From NCBI GenBank assembly GCA_964573715.1, contig CAZNKR010000066.1, forward strand, positions 1 to 8,056: DNA of 8,056 nucleotides. The letters are read 5' to 3'. The translations under genes were made by a program, and so were the position numbers. Below, in pieces: positions 6,905 to 8,056 of this stretch (the first letter of the stretch is position 1; each line of letters begins with the position of its first letter). Origin of the DNA: SVEL01 sp964573715. Its GTDB lineage: Bacteria > Bacillota > Clostridia > Lachnospirales > Lachnospiraceae. A model generated the notes under the pieces. The model searched no databases. It had not been told where the DNA came from and saw nothing but the letters and a program-made list of their open reading frames with translations.

Positions 6905-7675
6905 TTATTTTTTTAAAATATCTAAGGTATGAGCTGCCGCACCTAAAAGTTCATATCTTTCACAATTTGCCAAATGATATTCTATAAATTGCTTATATGT
7001 TTCTTCGTCCATTGAATTAAGAACTGTCCTCATATAATTAGCCGGACCATCAGCAGATATTATCCGGACTCTTTCAAGCTTAGCTGCTTTATCTAGCTTA
7101 TCAATATCCTCTATTCTCACATAGGAATACAAATCTTCTTTTGCTGACAATGTATGAAAATCTTTGGATATCTTTCCTTTTTTTAGACATTCCATCATAT
7201 GATTTTCCTTAAAACAATAGGTTAATATGCTATATTCATTCATGCAATACGCCACAAGAATAACTCCACCTTTTTTAGTTACTCTCTTTGCCTCATTCAA
7301 AGCCTTAAGTTTATCGTCAAATGTGTATAAATGATACATTGGACCAAATATCAAAGCAACGTCAAAGGACTCATTTTCAAATCTAGATAAATTAAGTGCA
7401 GTTCCCTGGAATGCCTTAACTGAACTACCTTTTGATTTTAGTATTCCCAAATTATATTTTACTAATTCTACTGCCGTAACATCATAGCCCTCTTTTGCAA
7501 GGGCAACGGAATATCTCCCTGTACCAGCACCAATATCTAATATTTTTGGATTTGAATATTCCAATAGATATTTATGTATATATTTCATTGATGTTACAAA
7601 TTCAACATAACCATGTCTTCTTGTAAGTCTTTTTTCTTCATTAAATTTATTATAGTATTGTTCAAGTTCTGTCAT
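6905..7675 (-). CDS. Class I SAM-dependent methyltransferase
   Basis: The preferred reading has 256 residues, starting at the ATG at 7675. A longer frame from an ATG at 7711 adds 12 residues (MIGCVLYSIRKK). I prefer the short form because the conserved-looking part begins at TELEQYYNKFNEEKRL and the extra codons run through a palindrome. Neither ATG has a Shine-Dalgarno sequence. SAM-binding motif I is ILDIGAGTGRYS (45-56 of the short form). The acidic end of strand 2 is VTAVELV with Glu70, and motif II is FDVALIFGPMYHLY. The C-terminal part (from about 145) is a family-specific region with aromatic and cysteine residues. The substrate is unknown and could be a small molecule or macromolecule. 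The Dabb gene follows 23 nt downstream. Confidence 0.9.
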   Translation of the reverse strand: MTELEQYYNKFNEEKRLTRRHGYVEFVTSMKYIHKYLLEYSNPKILDIGAGTGRYSVALAKEGYDVTAVELVKYNLGILKSKGSSVKAFQGTALNLSRFENESFDVALIFGPMYHLYTFDDKLKALNEAKRVTKKGGVILVAYCMNEYSILTYCFKENHMMECLKKGKISKDFHTLSAKEDLYSYVRIEDIDKLDKAAKLERVRIISADGPANYMRTVLNSMDEETYKQFIEYHLANCERYELLGAAAHTLDILKK

Positions 7676-7683
7676 TTTTTTAC

Positions 7684-7701
7684 GTATACTGTACAGTACA
7701 C
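7684..7701. promoter_or_regulatory. Palindrome / leader hairpin just before the methyltransferase start
   Basis: The core TACTGTACAGTA (7687-7698) is a perfect 12-bp palindrome. One mismatched pair and two further matching pairs extend it to 7684-7701. In the methyltransferase transcript it would fold into a 7-bp stem with a GUAC loop, ending eight bases before the ATG at 7675. It may be an operator for a dimeric repressor or a translation-controlling hairpin. No particular regulator family is recognised. Confidence 0.45.
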
Positions 7702-7751
7702 ATCCAATCATAAATATTTGTTTATATGTAAGTTCATAAAAACACTAATAA

Positions 7752-7757
7752 TATAAT
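7752..7757 (+). promoter_or_regulatory. Candidate -10 element for the toxin transcript
   Basis: A perfect TATAAT lies on the plus strand 69 bases before the toxin start codon. The -35 position (about 7729-7734, TAAGTT) is poor, so the promoter is uncertain. Transcription from here would give a leader of about 60 nt that contains the stem-loop at 7798-7819. The element shares five of its six bases with the -10 of the methyltransferase promoter on the other strand. Confidence 0.35.
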
Positions 7758-7781
7758 AAAGCAATTTTCTCTTAAATGCAA
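7753..7781 (-). promoter_or_regulatory. Promoter of the methyltransferase-Dabb unit
   Basis: On the minus strand this is TTGCAT (7776-7781), 17 bases, then TATTAT (7753-7758). Transcription should begin near 7746. This leaves about 70 nt of leader before the preferred methyltransferase start, and the palindrome at 7684-7701 falls inside that leader. Confidence 0.6.
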
Positions 7782-7797
7782 TTTCTTTATATTTTGT

Positions 7798-7819
7798 ATA
7801 TCGAACTTGTGTTCTGTAT
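7798..7819 (+). promoter_or_regulatory. Stem-loop in the toxin leader, just before the start codon
   Basis: ATATCGAAC, loop TTGT, then GTTCTGTAT forms a nine-position stem with one C-U mismatch and one G-U pair. It ends six bases before the toxin ATG. No Shine-Dalgarno sequence is visible between it and the start. Structures at this place that restrict ribosome entry are known in type I toxin mRNAs. The role here is inference. Confidence 0.45.
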
Positions 7820-7825
7820 TGTCTT
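7813..7825 (+). repeat. Toxin-side copy of an interrupted direct repeat
   Basis: TCTGT (7813-7817) followed directly by ATTGTCTT (7818-7825) ends at the base before the toxin ATG. The second copy, TCTGT-GGCG-ATTGCCTT, lies at 7986-8002. Twelve of 13 bases agree and four bases are inserted. The second copy is transcribed in the opposite sense, so the small RNA would be complementary to this site: ACAGA pairs with UCUGU, and AAGGCAAU with AUUGUCUU using one G-U pair. Confidence 0.5.
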
Positions 7826-7915
7826 ATGAAGAAAAATTTCGATTTTAAAGACTTAATGTCTTTTGGAATGTTTATCATAGCACTGCTGACATTCATTTTT
7901 TTGATATGTCACTAA
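7826..7915 (+). CDS. Putative holin-like (Hol-Tox) type I toxin peptide
   Basis: This 29-residue peptide is the only plus-strand gene supported in the window. It has a short charged head (MKKNFDFKD) and one membrane helix, LMSFGMFIIALLTFIF (residues 10-25), ending in a tiny tail, LICH. The LM-SFGMFIIALLTFI pattern is what I recall of the putative holin-like toxin family (Hol_Tox), whose best-studied relatives such as TxpA and BsrG are type I toxins that damage the membrane. Only one in-frame ATG start lies upstream of the helix. No Shine-Dalgarno sequence is visible. A strong hairpin terminator starts four bases after the stop, and a converging small RNA overlaps that end. The complementary region lies just before the ATG. 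The nearest alternative is a chance frame, but the length, composition and surrounding RNA signals argue against that. Confidence 0.72.
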   Translation: MKKNFDFKDLMSFGMFIIALLTFIFLICH

Positions 7916-7918
7916 CAT

Positions 7919-7965
7919 AACAAAAACCTTCCCTGTACTTTGGTCGGTGCGGGAAGGCTTTTGTT
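7919..7965. terminator. Bidirectional intrinsic terminator shared by toxin mRNA and small RNA
   Basis: The arms AACAAAAACCTTCCC (7919-7933) and GGGAAGGCTTTTGTT (7951-7965) pair over 15 positions with one A-C mismatch, around a 17-base loop. Read from the minus strand, the stem is followed by a run TTTTTGTT. Read from the plus strand, CTTTTGTTT ends it. It therefore fits as the end of both converging transcripts. Confidence 0.85.
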
Positions 7966-7985
7966 TCCATAATCTGGTCAACCAC

Positions 7986-8002
7986 TCTGTGGCGATTGCC
8001 TT
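7986..8002 (-). repeat. Antitoxin-side copy of the interrupted direct repeat
   Basis: The plus-strand TCTGT-GGCG-ATTGCCTT matches the 13 bases before the toxin ATG (7813-7825) except for the four inserted bases and one C/T change. Transcribed from the minus strand it forms nucleotides about 5-21 of the small RNA, an exposed 5' region. Confidence 0.5.
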
Positions 8003-8012
8003 TTGTAACTAT

Positions 8013-8040
8013 ATTATAACAAATCTTTAGGATATTTCAA
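8013..8040 (-). promoter_or_regulatory. Promoter of the candidate antitoxin small RNA
   Basis: On the minus strand this is TTGAAA (8035-8040), 16 bases, then a perfect TATAAT (8013-8018). It is the closest match to the sigma-A consensus in the window, as expected for an abundant antitoxin RNA. A 6-bp inverted repeat (TTCAAG and CTTGAA, 8036-8052) overlaps its -35 end. Its meaning is unclear. Confidence 0.7.
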
Positions 8041-8056
8041 GTTTTTCTTGAATTTG

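Larger units (their letters stand above)
7917..8006 (-). ncRNA. Candidate antitoxin small RNA, convergent with the toxin gene
   Basis: A promoter at 8013-8040 and a strong hairpin terminator at 7919-7965 bracket about 90 nt with no plausible coding frame. The predicted RNA begins ACAAAAGGCAAUCGCCACAG, then has a short CCAC-AGA-GUGG hairpin, then the terminator arm with a UUUUUGUU tail. It overlaps the toxin mRNA at its 3' end over about 50 nt, with perfect complementarity there. Its 5' part is also partly complementary to the 13 bases before the toxin ATG. This layout matches antitoxin RNAs of the par/Fst and TxpA/RatA kind. I do not recognise it as any known Rfam riboswitch or housekeeping RNA. 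An alternative is a leader RNA for the methyltransferase unit ended by an attenuator. Confidence 0.6.

Noticed and set aside
6754..6987. Plus-strand frame across the Dabb and methyltransferase genes
   Set aside because: It is antisense to the conserved Dabb start and the operon junction, so it is a shadow.
7708..7896. 62-codon minus-strand frame upstream of the methyltransferase
   Set aside because: It has no ribosome site or recognisable domain, it runs through the methyltransferase promoter, and it lies antisense to the better-supported toxin peptide.
7917..8006. Cobalamin, fluoride or other known riboswitch for the methyltransferase
   Set aside because: Short words such as GGGAAGG and GCCAC appear, but they are in the wrong order and strand for the cobalamin core. 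No other class I know fits, and the converging toxin gene explains the hairpin better.
8036..8052. Terminator of a gene to the right of the window
   Set aside because: It has a six-pair stem with an all-T loop, no following U-run, and overlaps a strong -35 element.

Overview
The window is an AT-rich stretch with strong AAGGAGG-type ribosome binding sites, short intergenic gaps and tightly packed operons. This suggests a low-GC Bacillota chromosome, probably class Clostridia and Lachnospiraceae-like. That placement is inferred from style and gene families, since no rRNA or marker gene is present. Every gene of ordinary size is on the minus strand, so transcription runs from high to low coordinates. 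One 29-codon gene lies on the plus strand.

From right to left: (1) 7712-8056 has no ordinary gene but holds what looks like a compact type I toxin-antitoxin locus. A plus-strand 29-codon membrane peptide (7826-7915) resembles the putative holin-like toxin (Hol-Tox) family. A convergent minus-strand small RNA (about 8006 to 7917) has its own promoter, and one bidirectional hairpin (7919-7965) could end both transcripts. The 5' part of the RNA repeats, and so is complementary to, the bases just before the toxin start codon. This resembles the par/Fst plan of pAD1. (2) 6579-7675 is a two-gene unit with a SAM-dependent methyltransferase followed by a small Dabb-domain protein. Its promoter lies back to back with the likely toxin promoter. 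(3) 2220-6423 is a five-gene operon behind a good promoter at 6501-6529. It encodes a YvyF-like double zinc-ribbon protein, a class I aminotransferase, histidinol-phosphate aminotransferase HisC, a DUF368/PopT polyprenyl-phosphate translocase and a membrane-anchored Mrr-type nuclease-domain protein. The gaps between genes are 24, 17, 4 and 3 nt. (4) 104-2120 is an Agr-like two-component system. The LytTR response regulator comes first and overlaps the GHKL histidine kinase by 17 bp, and the pair has its own promoter at 2153-2181. (5) 1-100 is an array of 17-bp tandem repeats directly after the kinase stop codon, running off the window edge.

Functionally, the large operon mixes amino-acid transamination with envelope lipid-carrier recycling. 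The Agr-like pair probably answers a peptide signal whose genes would lie outside the window. The toxin-antitoxin candidate is the least expected item. It is invisible to gene callers with a length cut-off and is masked by a spurious 62-codon reading frame on the opposite strand.
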